This document shows positions 47,301 through 62,573 of a stretch of DNA of 64,000 nucleotides, in pieces. The stretch lies in the NCBI RefSeq assembly GCF_000203795.2, contig NW_006281111.1, positions 594,888 through 658,887 on the forward strand. The letters run 5' to 3'. This DNA is from Batrachochytrium dendrobatidis JAM81. Taxonomy: Eukaryota; Chytridiomycota; Chytridiomycetes; Rhizophydiales. Every line of letters begins with the position of its first letter. The stretch's first letter is position 1. The notes under the pieces were generated by a model. It made no database searches, was not told the origin of the DNA, and worked only from the letters and a program-made list of their open reading frames with translations. A program made the position numbers and the translations under genes.

Positions 47301-50300
47301 TTCTATTCTAGACATTTCCAAAATGCAAGATGCAATGCAAACAGCGTTTTCCATGGGCACAAGTTATTTTCCCATGGCTGTTGTCGGTCTTGATGCACTC
47401 GAGCGTTGGATCAAAAACTCAAATGTTGAAAGTTGGCAATCAGTACTATCTCATGTTTTGCCTTCACTCGTAGAATATCTCTCAACATCTCCAAATGGAA
47501 CAGTGCAAAACACGTCCAATTCTCATTTTTTTTCAAAAAAGTTTAAACTTGGCATGGGAGCAATACAGCGCGATAAACTTGATAGCTCTCTTGAAACATC
47601 CACTATAGATCATATTGATTTAAACAAAATTAAAAGGAGGGTTGTTTTGCTGTTGGGAAGAATTGGGCAATACAATCGACTTTTGCTTGATGGAAAGAAT
47701 TTTGATGTGGCCATTTCATGGAACAGGGAGAAACCTCCTCTGTTGTTCTTTGATGTACCTTATCGCGAGACAATTGCTCGAATATACTTTGGTAACTTTT
47801 TTTGTATTTTAATCCTATTTCAAAACTATCGGATTGCATTGCTTTGGCTGTTTAATCCAATACTGTATGCGTTTGGCTAATATGTATTTGGATGTTTAGA
47901 TGATATAATACCCCGAATTTCATATCTTGCAGAATTCTCGCCAAATCGAAAAGTCAAAGTTGCAGCATTAGAGTTACTCTATTCGTTGATACTTCTTATG
48001 CTAGGTCGGATTGCATTTGGATTGGGACATGTGTCTGACACCCGGTGTAAATTTCATGATATATTTGAAAAGGTGTTTCCATGTATATTGAGAATTGCAG
48101 TGGACGTGGAACCTATTTCACGCAGTTTGTTTCAACCTTTGCTGCTACAGATCATTCGATGGCTATCCATTCCTGAAAATAGAAAAGCCAGTGAGACGGC
48201 CGTGCTTTTTTTCGCTTGCATGGATGCAGCCACAAGTGATAGTGCTACTCAACGTGATTTTGGCAGCAAATCCATTGCCGAGTTTTTGTTTCATTTTTTG
48301 AAAAATCCGACAGATGATATGGATGAGGATTCTAAAGATTATTCTGATGTCAGTACAATATTTATTCGAATATATCATTTGCTTGATCACCACGAGCCAC
48401 ATAAACGACTCGGAGCCTGCATGATTGTTGGTAAAATTAAGCATATACTTCAGTTCAACACTCAAGCTGCTACTATGTTTACATTTGAAATGCTATATCA
48501 TTCACTGTATGCGCTTCGTATTTCTGATCGCGACGAAGTGTCTGATGAAACGGTTGTTTCTGCTCAAAAGGCTGTCGAATCAATTGCTTATATTATAGTG
48601 ACGCGAGTTGATTTATTTAAAAATGTTGATGATCTGCGACGCTTATTTCCAGGACTTGAATCTTCAGATCTTTTATCATTGATAAAGTGGTTATTTGGCC
48701 AGTTTGGATCCGTTGAGTATGCATTCGCTCAAGCGTGTAGGGATTTATTTATTCGTTTTACAAACCTGATATCTAGTGAGTGACTTTGCCTTGTTATTTT
48801 TAGTTTAAATAATCTGACACTAATGAAAACACGGATTTTACACTTTAAATTTGTCCTGCAACCATTATTAGATAAAAACACAATGTTTGATAGCTTGATA
48901 TACGCTTCCCCAAACTACCTTACGGATCAGTTACTTTCTCCTATTCTTCAAGGAAATTGGCGACATGATAGTGCTCTTGGAAGAAAATGGATTCAGCAAC
49001 TTTCTGTATCACTAGACTCATTTACCTTTTTATTGAAAAATGATCTTTTGAAACCCCAACTTGTGACCTGTCAACCCATGTTGATCAATCCATTATTGCA
49101 ATTTGTAAACGTATGCTCTAGATTTCAAACGCTGTCTGACCTTCGAAACATTACTCATGGAGATCAATCTTATGTAGATGCGATTGCTTTGTCTGTCGTA
49201 AAATTGTTTGGATTGATGAACATTGTATTTTCATTGCAAGGCAGTATAGAGATGCACATGACATCTGATATATGGGCCCTTGTAGAAGAGCCTATGTTTA
49301 AAATACTCACGTTGGCAGTGTTTAATCCCGCTGTTCTTGGTTTGGATCTACTTACGGACAGTATACCCAACTCATTTGATCATACTGATATTGGTGTTTC
49401 AATCAGATTAGAATCAATAGTTGAAAGCACCCTTGATGTGTTTTATCGCCGGCTTCCTATGGAAAATCGCGTAAAGATGCTTCTTAGTATCGCATCTGGA
49501 ATTGACCCACTTGCACTTGAACTCTTAAATCTGCACGAGTGTCAAAGCTTTGCTCATTATAGGATGCAATTTCGTGGACTAAGTTTGCTGACTCGAACAC
49601 TTTGGATGTCTGAGCTTTCAAATATTGGGGCTCTTCATCCACTTCAACGTGGACTAGAATCACTTGTATTTTACTCTGTTAAAACTGATCCTGGGATCAT
49701 TGAAATAACCCAGAATTTTTTGTCTGTGTGTCTTTCAATCAGTACTTACAGATCGTTTGTTTGCTTTAATTTGTTGGCAAGTGTATCTAATAGTGATTCT
49801 ATAGTTTGTTTTTGAAAACATCATTTTAACGGGTTGAATATATGGTATTGATTACAATAGATGTTTACGGATTTGGACGTTTCAAAAAAAGCTCAACATT
49901 TTTACCACTGGTTCCAACCCGTTCTTGACCAATCATTTGCAACCAAGTTTGATGAATATGCACCATTCGTCAAGGAATTTTGGGCAAGCCCTCAGGTTCA
50001 TATGGTTGTATTAGGAATGCTAGACTCATTATTGAGCGCACCTACAGACCATGTGGATGCTATTCAATTACTGAACAAGGTGCTACCACAGTGTATTCCG
50101 CTTTTGGAAAGTTTATTTTCTCACAGAAATCATGAGCAGACAGGCATTGCACGATTATTTTTTAACCGTATCAATAGCATATCAAACGATACAGTTATGA
50201 ATCATCCGGATTTTTTAAAACTAATGACAGCGGAGCTTGCTTTTTTACTTGAAACTCGGTTTTCTTTGGCAGAGAAACGCGATACAATACGACACTTGGC

Positions 50301-53300
50301 TAGGTTTTCCAGCATTGACAAAGCAACCGAGAATCTTGTACGTGTATCATGCTTTCAACTATTATTAAAAGTATCATCAAGTGAATGCAATCAACTTGCT
50401 AGCCATTAATAACCATTGAATGCAGATGACTCAATGTATAGAAAATATTATTCAAATTCAATTTCCAGTTTCACCCAATGGTATAAAAGCGCTTGAAGGA
50501 ACGGATCAGTATTTACAATATGTTGCAGTTGTAGAAAATCTTTTGCAAGGGATTGAAATGCATGGATCTGTTTTGATTGCAAAAGTGCTTTTTTCCCATT
50601 TATGTCGAGATGATAACAGTATATTTACCTACAAGATTCAGCAAGGAATGAATCACATGGGAACGCATCTTTCTGATGTAAAAGCACATGAATTTACTGA
50701 TATGTGTATGCAGTAAGTATCAATGAATTCAGCATCATAGATATTATATCGTGTCTTTTATGAACATGTGCAAAGTCACCATTGCTTTTCAATCGAATTG
50801 TTAACATATTTTTCAACGATTCAAGATATTTATTTGATAATAGCATCATGTACAATCTTCGAGGAAATGTTGTTAAAGATGTTTTAATACCAGTGCTATT
50901 GGGAATGAGCGAGGCAAAACTAATTGCATTTTTTACCAAGCACGTTAAATCAATCATGCAGTCTATTACAAGCGATGTTACGCTTATAATGGGTGATATA
51001 ACCCGGGATCTTGTCATTAAGGCATCGTGTTTTAGTCTTATGGAAGTTGCATATTTGCATATCCCACACAAGGAGCTGCACCATATATCTGGAAAAGTGA
51101 TCAACGCATACACGCATCCGTTTCCGGCGGCGAATGAAAAAGCCCTTTCGCTTGCACTAATCAAATCTGCTCACTCTGCAAAATCTGAAGATGTACCAAT
51201 ACTTGACCCTGTAGATTTAGCTCCGATACGTCTAATGTATCATCGTGCTGCATACGGAGCTCTCTCTGCTGTAATTTGTAAAACACAGTTTAAAGTAGGT
51301 TTTACATTGGATCCTTACATGACGTATAGCCTATATTGTATGTTTTGTACTGATATACTTGTTTCAAGTCTGAAATGTATCGAGTGTTTTTGTTTTCAGA
51401 AAATCCACATAAACAAGAGCGCCATTGGAGTAATTTGATTGATCTTCATCAGCAAGTGTCGTTTTTATGTGAATTTTCCAAGGATGTTGATTTTCAATCG
51501 GACAAATTGAATTTCAGCCAGACTTCAAACAATCAAGATGTCAGCAATTTCCAAAATGTAATTTATCTATTATATTTATATTCACAATTGATCAGTATTG
51601 ACACTAATACTTTTTAAAGGGTTTTCCTTTGTTTAAGCGCGATTTACTGGATTGTGTAATCCGGTCACTAGATGGAGCTGCGCGTATATCCACAACCGCT
51701 TTGGTGGATGTTGGGTCTATGCACGTTTGTGCAGCACAACTACTTGAAACTTTTAATCAAGGTAATTTGTATGTCCAAACATAGCGCATACTACTTTTCG
51801 TTTTTGACTAGACCATGATTTGAATGATCAATCTATTAGAGACGTCGTTCCACATCAGGGCGTTTATTGTCAAGGTTATTCTGATGCATTCTGACTATTT
51901 TGAAAAGTTCAAGACCGAGTTTTGGAAACCATTGGCACAAATGTTGGCTGATGAAACGACGTTTTTTGGCGGATTCAACTCTTTGGTTAAGGTATGACTG
52001 TCAAAATGTATAAAGATACTGAATTTTGAAAATTAAAATTCAATTTTGGATCTTGTTAATATTGGGTTAATAGGATATTATTTCACAGCTGGTTTTGTGG
52101 AGTACTAATATGGATGGAAGCAAAGTTGATTTATATGACGACTCTTTAGAGAGTCGTTACATTATTATAAAAATGATGGTGAGTTATTTCAAACTGATAT
52201 TTGAAGATTATATCTGGAAACTACACTCGCTGATTTTTGCTGTTTGAATAGCGAGTCGTATGTTTGCATTGTGGAAATCAAGTCAGGTTTGAGATGCTGC
52301 GAAATGTAGCTTTGATTTCTCATCTCATTCAGTGTTTCAGCAAGCGTATTGTGACACCAACAGTAAGTACATTTTTCATGTTTGTCAATACTGACACCTA
52401 GACTAGCTTAAATGTACTGCTAACCCTGACATTTTGTTTAGGATATCATTTATGATCAACTTCAATTGCCCAAGGATACTGCTACAAAGTACGACGCATT
52501 GAGTGCACTCTATCTCTGCTTTGCATTTTCATCCAATGGTCTACCTATTTACTCTGGCGTAGATATTCAGACTCCTGGTTTAAGCGAAGGTCTATTTTAT
52601 AAAAGTATTGTTACTCAGCTAAGCAGTGCAAGAAAAGATATTTTTATAGTAGCTGCAGAGTTGATTGGTCACACACTGGAAAATTTCAAACAAGAATCGC
52701 ATACGCTTTTAAACTATGTGGCTTGTGTGGTACATAAAGAGCTCCAAAAAACATATCTTGGCGAAGCTCGCGACATTGACAAATTTGTGGTGATTCTCAA
52801 CCGCATTAGTTTAAAGTATCCGCCAATCTTGACAGATTTTGGCCAATCGCTTTTATTTATACTTCCACAGCTATTTGGATCTACAAAGGCATTATGTTTG
52901 GAAACATTGGTATCATGTGCGTCCAGTATACCGTCGATGTTTATAGAGCTCTGTGCTAGGGATCTACTTGGACTTTTGTCGCACAGAGACGATGAATGCC
53001 AAAAATTTACTCTGCTAATTCTAATCGAACTGATTCCCGATTTGTCTGTTGATGACATGGAGTACTTTTTAAAAACAATAGTACCAACCTTTAGTACTCA
53101 TCCAGACCAAAAGTGTCGCCAGGCCTATTTTTTATTAATTCTAGTCATTATTCAAAAGCTTTCTAGCTCGATCCAAGAAAACGATTCTTTTTTACCAGAC
53201 TTTCACAGAACAAAAAAGATTAGGCGAGATTTGGTTTCAGAACAAACGACTGCCAAAACTTTAACTTTCCGTGTAGCAGATCTGCTCAATCATCTACATA

Positions 53301-56300
53301 TGTGCCTTCTCCAAGGACTTGATGATACTTGTGATGACATTTGTAGTGAGATTGCTAATTATGTTGAAAAAAATATAATTGGAAAAGTCAATTTGTTTGA
53401 TCGAACTAGCATACTGTTCGAGTGAGTTTTTGGTGGTGATTTATCTGTATATTTTATATTTCACTTGTATCTTACTAACAGATGTGTTTAGATCACTGTA
53501 TTCCTCAGACACTGAAAACTCTTTTGTTTCATATGCTACTCGCTTTTTGCTTGGCCCTTCACAACATTCCGCTGGATATGATACAGATCTGTTTTCCAAA
53601 AGTTTGAAAGATGGTTATTTTGTTGATATGCCTATAGACACGTCATGGATAAACAATACTACTATACAGCCATTGTTTTTATCTCAAGAAAATTCAGATG
53701 ATCTAGTAAGTATTTTGAAACTGCCAATTTAATCAATATAAGCATCAGCTCAATCATTTGACATGTGTTGTTTGGCCGAGTTTAGATGGACAAAGTTACT
53801 GAGGCATATGGCGTGGATTCGACTACTAAAAGTGATGATGATACTCATTGGCTTTTCATTCAAGGCAAGTGGTTTAATGGGATTAGGAGATTGCATTTTA
53901 TGCTTTTAAATATATTTAATCTGAGTGTGATTTGAATGTAGATACAAATTCCAGGCGTCAATTCTTTTCAAGTTCAAATTTTCAGATGAATAGTTTATTT
54001 TTACATAAGCTAAATCAAGTAAAATCAACCATTGACTGGTAAGTGTAATGATACTTGATTGTTTTTGAATGCTAGCAGCACGAGTATATTTACATAAGCC
54101 TTGATTGCTTTTCTGAAATGGTTCCGTCAGTCAATCTACTAGGGCAGCATTAAAATCATTAAAGCGCAAGCATGAGGAGCGGACTGTTGCTGAAGAACGT
54201 GCATATTTTTCCAAAGAGACTGCTTGTTTAAAGCAAAATCTGATTAAAGCGGAAAGTCTCCGAAAGCTTGCGCAAAATCGTAAAGTAAAAATACTATGCA
54301 ACTACCGAACTGGAAAGTATCCTGATGTGCAGATTAAATGCAGCTCTATTATCAAGCCACTTGAGCAGCTTGTACAGAGTGACCATGAAGTATCTCGATT
54401 TGTATTCTCCAAACTGGTGACGTCTATATGGACCACATCTGACAGGAAAAAAAGTTTGCCTCGAACCCCTAGCAATCAAATGCAATCTACCGACGTTGTG
54501 AAAAAGGATCTGCAAAGCGTCGTGTCTAAACTTTTGATTCGTTCCAAATTCACGTCGGCTACATTTGTTGGAACCATGCTTCGTATATTGTATGAGACTC
54601 CATGCACCCATATTGACCCACTATTGATTGTTTCTGCCAGTATTAAAACCGGAAATGAGAATCTTGGGATCATGATTTTAGAAAAAAGCATTCAAAAAAA
54701 TGTTGCAAAAAAATGTTAGATCTTGCCTAGTATCATAGACTACGCTTTATTAGATTGGTTACTGACCCTCATTTGTGTTTTTTACAACTACATATCAATG
54801 TAATGGATATTCAGCCATATGGACTGGAATCGCTACCCTGTACAGGTCAATTGGGGATTTAAGTGTATATCACGGAGTTTATGAAGCTCATTTTGATTTT
54901 ACAAAAAACACACAAGGTACGTACTATTCAAACTATCTGTCTAAATGTACAAATTAATGGTTTAGATTTAACCTTTAAAATTCTTTTGGTTTTCATGATT
55001 TATTTATAGATGCGCTTTATTTTTCTTCAATTAGTGACTATAATGCGGCAAAAAACATATATGAGACAGCATTGAGTGGGCCATTTGATAGGATTTCTGC
55101 AGAAGAGGCAAGTAGTGTTTGAATTGAAGATTTAGTCATGTCGCATACTTGAACTAAGCATCAAATTTAAAGGTATCTGTGTGGAAACAAGGTGTTCTTG
55201 AGTGCTATAGCAAACTGTTTGAATGGGAAAATATACAAGAGTTTATATTAAAGGATTCTGGCAACCCGATAAAATCTATTGATACCGAGGCTCAACCCAC
55301 ATACATTCATCAATTTATAAGATCTTGGCTTCACTTGTGTGCCTGTAAAATTTTGTATTGTTTTTATATTGTTTTAAAAGCTATTTTGATTTTCCTAACA
55401 ACTGGATTTTTAATTTATTGTCATTTCAGTGCAAGGATTTGCCTGTGAGACTGAAAGGATTTTTAGTCCAACAACGGAGCTGCAGCAAGATTATCTCGAG
55501 TTGCATCATTCTTTTGGTATTAAATAACTGATGTCTGATTATTGAATGCATTTTACACTGTGTATGTTTATTTTATAGTACTGCGTACTTATCAAAGTTT
55601 TTAACAGAACTAGGACTTGTTTCAATATTGAAAGACGACTATGATCAGGCTTGGCATTATGTCAATTCTTCCTTTTCAAGATTTTCTGATTGCTTTTCAG
55701 CTCTTGGAATGTACTCTAAACTCGGAAAACTAAAGCTTCTCAGTTCTCTCCAAATGGTATTAAAATTTAATTTTTAAATCATTAATAATCTGCATTATTT
55801 TGTGCAGATTTGACTAAACTTTTAAATAATGGAAACTAGATTACAGAAGTTTATGATGCTTTGACTCGATTACGTGACAATTCTCAATTTGAAATATTGA
55901 AACAATGGAGTTCAAGGTATGCTTGATTGATATGAGGTTGGATACCATAGTTGATGATTTTAGTATAACCCTAACCCTTATTTTTTGTAACGGAGTATTT
56001 AGATTTCCAAATCCAGAAGATGACATTGATATTTGGGGAGATTTGCTTTTATCTCGAGAAATTGTTATGAGTCGATGGCCCAAAACTGGGGATAAAGATA
56101 CGGAATCCATTCAAATAGCAGTAGAGAAATCTCACAGGGAAATGATTAGGCATGCATATAATCAACAAAATTTCCAGCTGGCTACTTTGAGCATTTCTCG
56201 AATGATGCCTCAAACTATGTCATTCCACGCTCCAAGCATTCTTGATGGATTTTTACTCAATGCTGCTCGTTTAAACAGCGTGCATATTTCAAGTTTTGAC

Positions 56301-59300
56301 AAGGCGGATATTTTTTGCAATTTATTTGCTAATGCACATCATTATCAGGTAACCTTGTGTACTTTTAAATCGAATTCATGTTTTTTTGTAAAAATGCAAA
56401 ATATGCAATTGTATTTTAACACTGTGTTTCAGAAACAAATACTTTCACTTGATGATCCAGTCAAGACTGAGTTTATAATAGCAGAATCAAGGTGCATTTG
56501 GTCAATTCTCAAGCAAGTGGTAAATCATGCTGACATTGTTGGTCCGCGCCTACTTGGCAACAAAAAACTACTGCGTGTTTTGGCTGAAAAATGCAACACA
56601 TTTCCAGAAAATACAGCTAGCTTGGGAAGTTTGTTAAACATGCTGGCATTTGATGGCTTGAATACAGCAAAACAAATCATGGATCAGAATGTAAGCACTG
56701 CACGATGAAAAACTGAAAGAAATCCATGTTGTTTTTAGATTTCAAAAACTTGACTTTAGCTAATTGTTAAATGTATTTATAGTTGAGACGCCAAGCTACA
56801 GTTGCAATTGCTGAGCAATGCGATCAAGTTTTGCGGTGGATCGAGGCTCAAGATCCAAATGTATTGGTATGTTTGAACGATGTTTACATGCTGTTTGATG
56901 AAAATTACACATTTTATTCACTACTTTATATATAGAACTGGTCAGTGTCAAAATATGAGTACGCCTTTCTCGTGATACGCTTAGTTATATCAAGCATGAT
57001 GTATGGGAATAGATCGTCACGCGAATTATTTCCTAGATTATTGCAGCTTGTTGAATTGTTTCCAGATACTAAAAAGGAGTTTGCTGTCTTGGTATGGTGA
57101 TGTTGCCTTGTATTCTATTTAATTCCATACATGTGGTGGTTAATATTTTTTGAATTGAATGGATGAATAGTGTGACGGACTCGCTCCTTGGATGCTTCTC
57201 CGATGGATCTCACAGTTGACAGCAGTGCTAGACAAACCGTATGGAGACGCTGTTTTTTTACTGTTACAAAGGGTAATCCAAATGGGTTGTTTATAAATGG
57301 CCTATCTTGTAAATCTAACATTTTTCTACAGTTGTCATCCATTTTTCCCAGTGCAATTGTGTTTCCCCTTCAAATCAGTGCCACGCAATATTTATTTACT
57401 GCAGCCTCGACAGTCACTATGGAAAAAGTAAACGGGCTACTTAGTTTTGTGTCATCGCCTCTTACAACAACATTCATTCAAGAACTACGTCGTCTCACTG
57501 AGCCTGCTCATATTTTTAAAGATTGGATGGATCACACCGAGGTTAGTGCAGATTTCTTTTAAAGTATCATAGTACCAACTATATAATGTTTCAGACTGCC
57601 TTGAAAATTAAGCAGTTTTGGATATTTAGTTGTAACTAATAATTTCTACACTGCAGTTAATTTTAAATTTGAAAGCTGAAAAACGTCAAACACAGCTTCA
57701 ATCTGCATTCTTGGAAATGAAAGAATACTGCATCGAGTCTCATTCCAATTCGTGTACAGGTGCAAAAGAATTTTCCAAAAAGCATTCCATAAGAATTCTC
57801 GAGATATGTGGTTTAAACGGCGAGCAGTTTTTACTCAAACGCACTGAAACATGGAGAGAAATTAAACTATATTATACGCAGTTTATTCATGGTAAAGAGC
57901 ATTTTCCTCAAGGTTCTACTCAGTTGAAGTACTATTCGCCGTGGTTGGCCATGTATGGTCTTGATCATTATCTTGAAGAAGGACTGATGATGCCGGGACA
58001 GCTTGAGCGTGCAGACGGACCGGTATTGACATCGAATTGCACCAAGATTTTGTTTTTCCAAACTTCAATTCTTGCTTTAGGATCTCTTCGACGACCCAAG
58101 CGCTTGACATGTGTTGGATCTAATGGAAAAGAGTATCCGTTTTTGGTCAAGGTACACTATTATGGTTGAGTAAGCCGTAAGCATGTTACTAGTGCCTATA
58201 TTTTGGTTATTCATCTCTGCTGAAAATAGGGAGGTGATGATTTGCGACTGGATCAGAGAGTTGAACACATGTTTGCTATGCTAAACAGCATTCTAACGAG
58301 TAATCCACGATCAAAAAAATTGGACTTGTCCATCCGTGTTTATTCGGTAAGTTGCGTGTTAGTTTCAAGTATTGCAAGTATCATAATGGGGTATTAGATA
58401 AAGTTTAGCATACAAGCTAATGTCTTTTAAATGGTTAAAAATAGGTAGTACCAATGACAAGAACACTGGGAATGTTGGAATGGGTAAACAATACCAAACC
58501 ATTGCGTGAATGCATGTCCGATGTGACGGGCTTTCAAACTGCATTCGCGAATGCAGACAAGCAGTACAGTCAATTTATTGAATCTTATCGAAATGGCACT
58601 AAAACAATAGGAGAACGCAAGTAGTTGCTATATTTTGATGTCATGTATTTTCATTGCTACTACAATCCGTGTCAACTGAGATTCTAATCTTTGCTCGACT
58701 CCACAATCAGTGTACGGAAATGTGCTCATGTACGCAAATGCAGATGATGTTGCACATATGATACAATCGCTTTGGATGATCATGGAAAAACCTTTTTTAA
58801 AGCTGTTTATACAAAACCTGGCTGCATCGGCTGAAGCGTATATACTTATTCGATCAGGGTTTGCAAAGAGCTGGGCATCATTGAGCATTGCATCGTATAT
58901 TATGGGTAAATCTCAATGCTTTATATTGAGTTGAGTGGGTCCATTAATAGATATGCTTGTTTATGAACTTATTGACAGGTATTGGCGATCGACACACAGA
59001 GAATTTTCTGGTGGATTTAAAAAGGTATTTTACTGTGCTTGCATCCCATATCATTTGGATAGCCTTTGAACTATTTTTTGGATTTTACTAGTGGACATGT
59101 TATAGGAATTGATTTTGGGTATGCATTTGGATCTGCCACGGAAGTGCTTCCAGTACCTGAACTGGTTCCATTTAGACTTACTCGACAAATCAAAGAGTTT
59201 ATGGGTCCGCTTGGTATACATGTTTTGCTCGAACCACCTATGGTAGATGTCATGACAGGTAACTATTGCCCAGCAAATCTAATGCAGCTGCCATTGGCTT

Positions 59301-59872
59301 TTAATCTACTCACTCATCCACTGCATGATAATATTAATATTGTGCAAAACAGTGCTCCAAGAAAAGAAGGACATGATCATGACGTCGCTAGATATATTTG
59401 TAAAGGAGCCGTTGATGGAATGGCGCAAGTTTGCAATTTCTCAGTATAAACGAAATAGTGAGTTGTTGAGCGTATTCAAATATTTCGAGTATAATATTGC
59501 CAGATTCTAACATATCGATATTGGCCACAAGTAAACCGATTTGGTGCATTGACAGAATCATCCGATATTGATACCAACTCATTGAATACTCCTAAATGGT
59601 ATCCGCAACAAAAGCTTGATGTGGCAGCAAGGAAACTCTGCGGAGAGCATCCGAGTTATATTCAGTTGACAGAGCTTTTGTGGGGACATACAGACAAGCC
59701 TTATCTTGGCAGAGCACGCGATATCCTTGTTGGAAATGATACCCTTGCTATGCGTTCTCAGGTTGGTCAGCAATGTGCTGATGTCAGAGAGCAAGTTCGG
59801 TGTCTGATTGATCAAGCGACTGACCCAAATATTCTTGGTCGTGCATGGCGCGGATGGCTTCCATTTTGCTAA
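44305..59872 (+). CDS. PRKDC: DNA-dependent protein kinase catalytic subunit (DNA-PKcs)
   Basis: This is a PIKK kinase that with Ku drives non-homologous end joining. The model has 38 exons and 3,980 aa (human 4,128): 44305-44506, 44648-45004, 45596-47791, 47900-48775, 48872-49776, 49861-50370, 50426-50712, 50826-51294, 51369-51557, 51620-51770, 51840-51991, 52074-52178, 52252-52362, 52442-53421, 53492-53705, 53786-53864, 53942-54038, 54143-54714, 54815-54916, 55010-55107, 55173-55344, 55430-55499, 55579-55756, 55840-55916, 56003-56348, 56433-56690, 56783-56866, 56936-57091, 57171-57272, 57332-57541, 57657-58151, 58230-58346, 58445-58616, 58711-58905, 58979-59024, 59092-59258, 59353-59457, 59532-59872. 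The HEAT arm matches DNA-PKcs throughout (INLVQFCKVFF, PLISGYYNMF, FLFSENPHKQ, YRTGKYPDVQIKCSSIIKPL). The kinase has SLRRPKRL, PFLVKGGDDLRLDQR, catalytic GIGDRHTENF (about 3762) and GIDFGYAFGSA. FATC ends QATDPNILGRAWRGW. It is not Tra1 or TOR. Five introns use GC donors. The start could be the ATG at 44341; exons 5, 19 and 22 have less certain edges. Confidence 0.93.
45042..45518. repeat. MITE-like element inside DNA-PKcs intron 2, copy 3
   Basis: This element of about 477 bp fills most of the 591-nt second intron (45005-45595). The left end reads CCATATTCACGTAAAATGGA; the right end is the inverted CTCCATTTTACGTGAATACA followed by GCTGT. It shares several interior blocks with the copies at 13056 and 35171. 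Flanking intron sequence keeps a normal donor (CAG|GTATTA) and acceptor (TTTAG), so the insertion should be spliced out. Confidence 0.8.
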
Positions 59873-60065
59873 CCATCTGTCAAATGAACACGATTGTCCA
59901 GTGCCAAAAAGACACAATCAACCCAACTAAAAAGCTGTTTAAAATAAAGATTGTAGCAGTATGAACCTGTTTCATTAATAATCGTCGTCTTATGCAAGTG
60001 CTCCATTTCAATAAATCAAAAGCATGCTGTAGAATATTGTTTGTCAATAGAAACACCATTCAAAG

Positions 60066-62437
<2,372 letters not shown>

Positions 62438-62573
62438 GTGTAGATTTGGTTGATAAAAGTTGACAGACGGACAAAGTAAATTTGCACAAATTCCTGTTTA
62501 TTATGTTGCCTAGATGGCAGAATGTTTTACTCAAAGCACACAGAAGGAAGAATTTTGACTATTAAAAAACAGT

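Noticed and set aside
55965..55980. Telomere-like CCCTAACCCTTA
   Set aside because: There are only two imperfect units, inside a DNA-PKcs intron. This is chance sequence.
44305..59872. The giant PIKK gene as TRRAP/Tra1 or TOR
   Set aside because: Catalytic DRH and DFG motifs are intact, unlike Tra1. The C-terminus, the PFRLTRQ segment and many HEAT segments match DNA-PKcs only.
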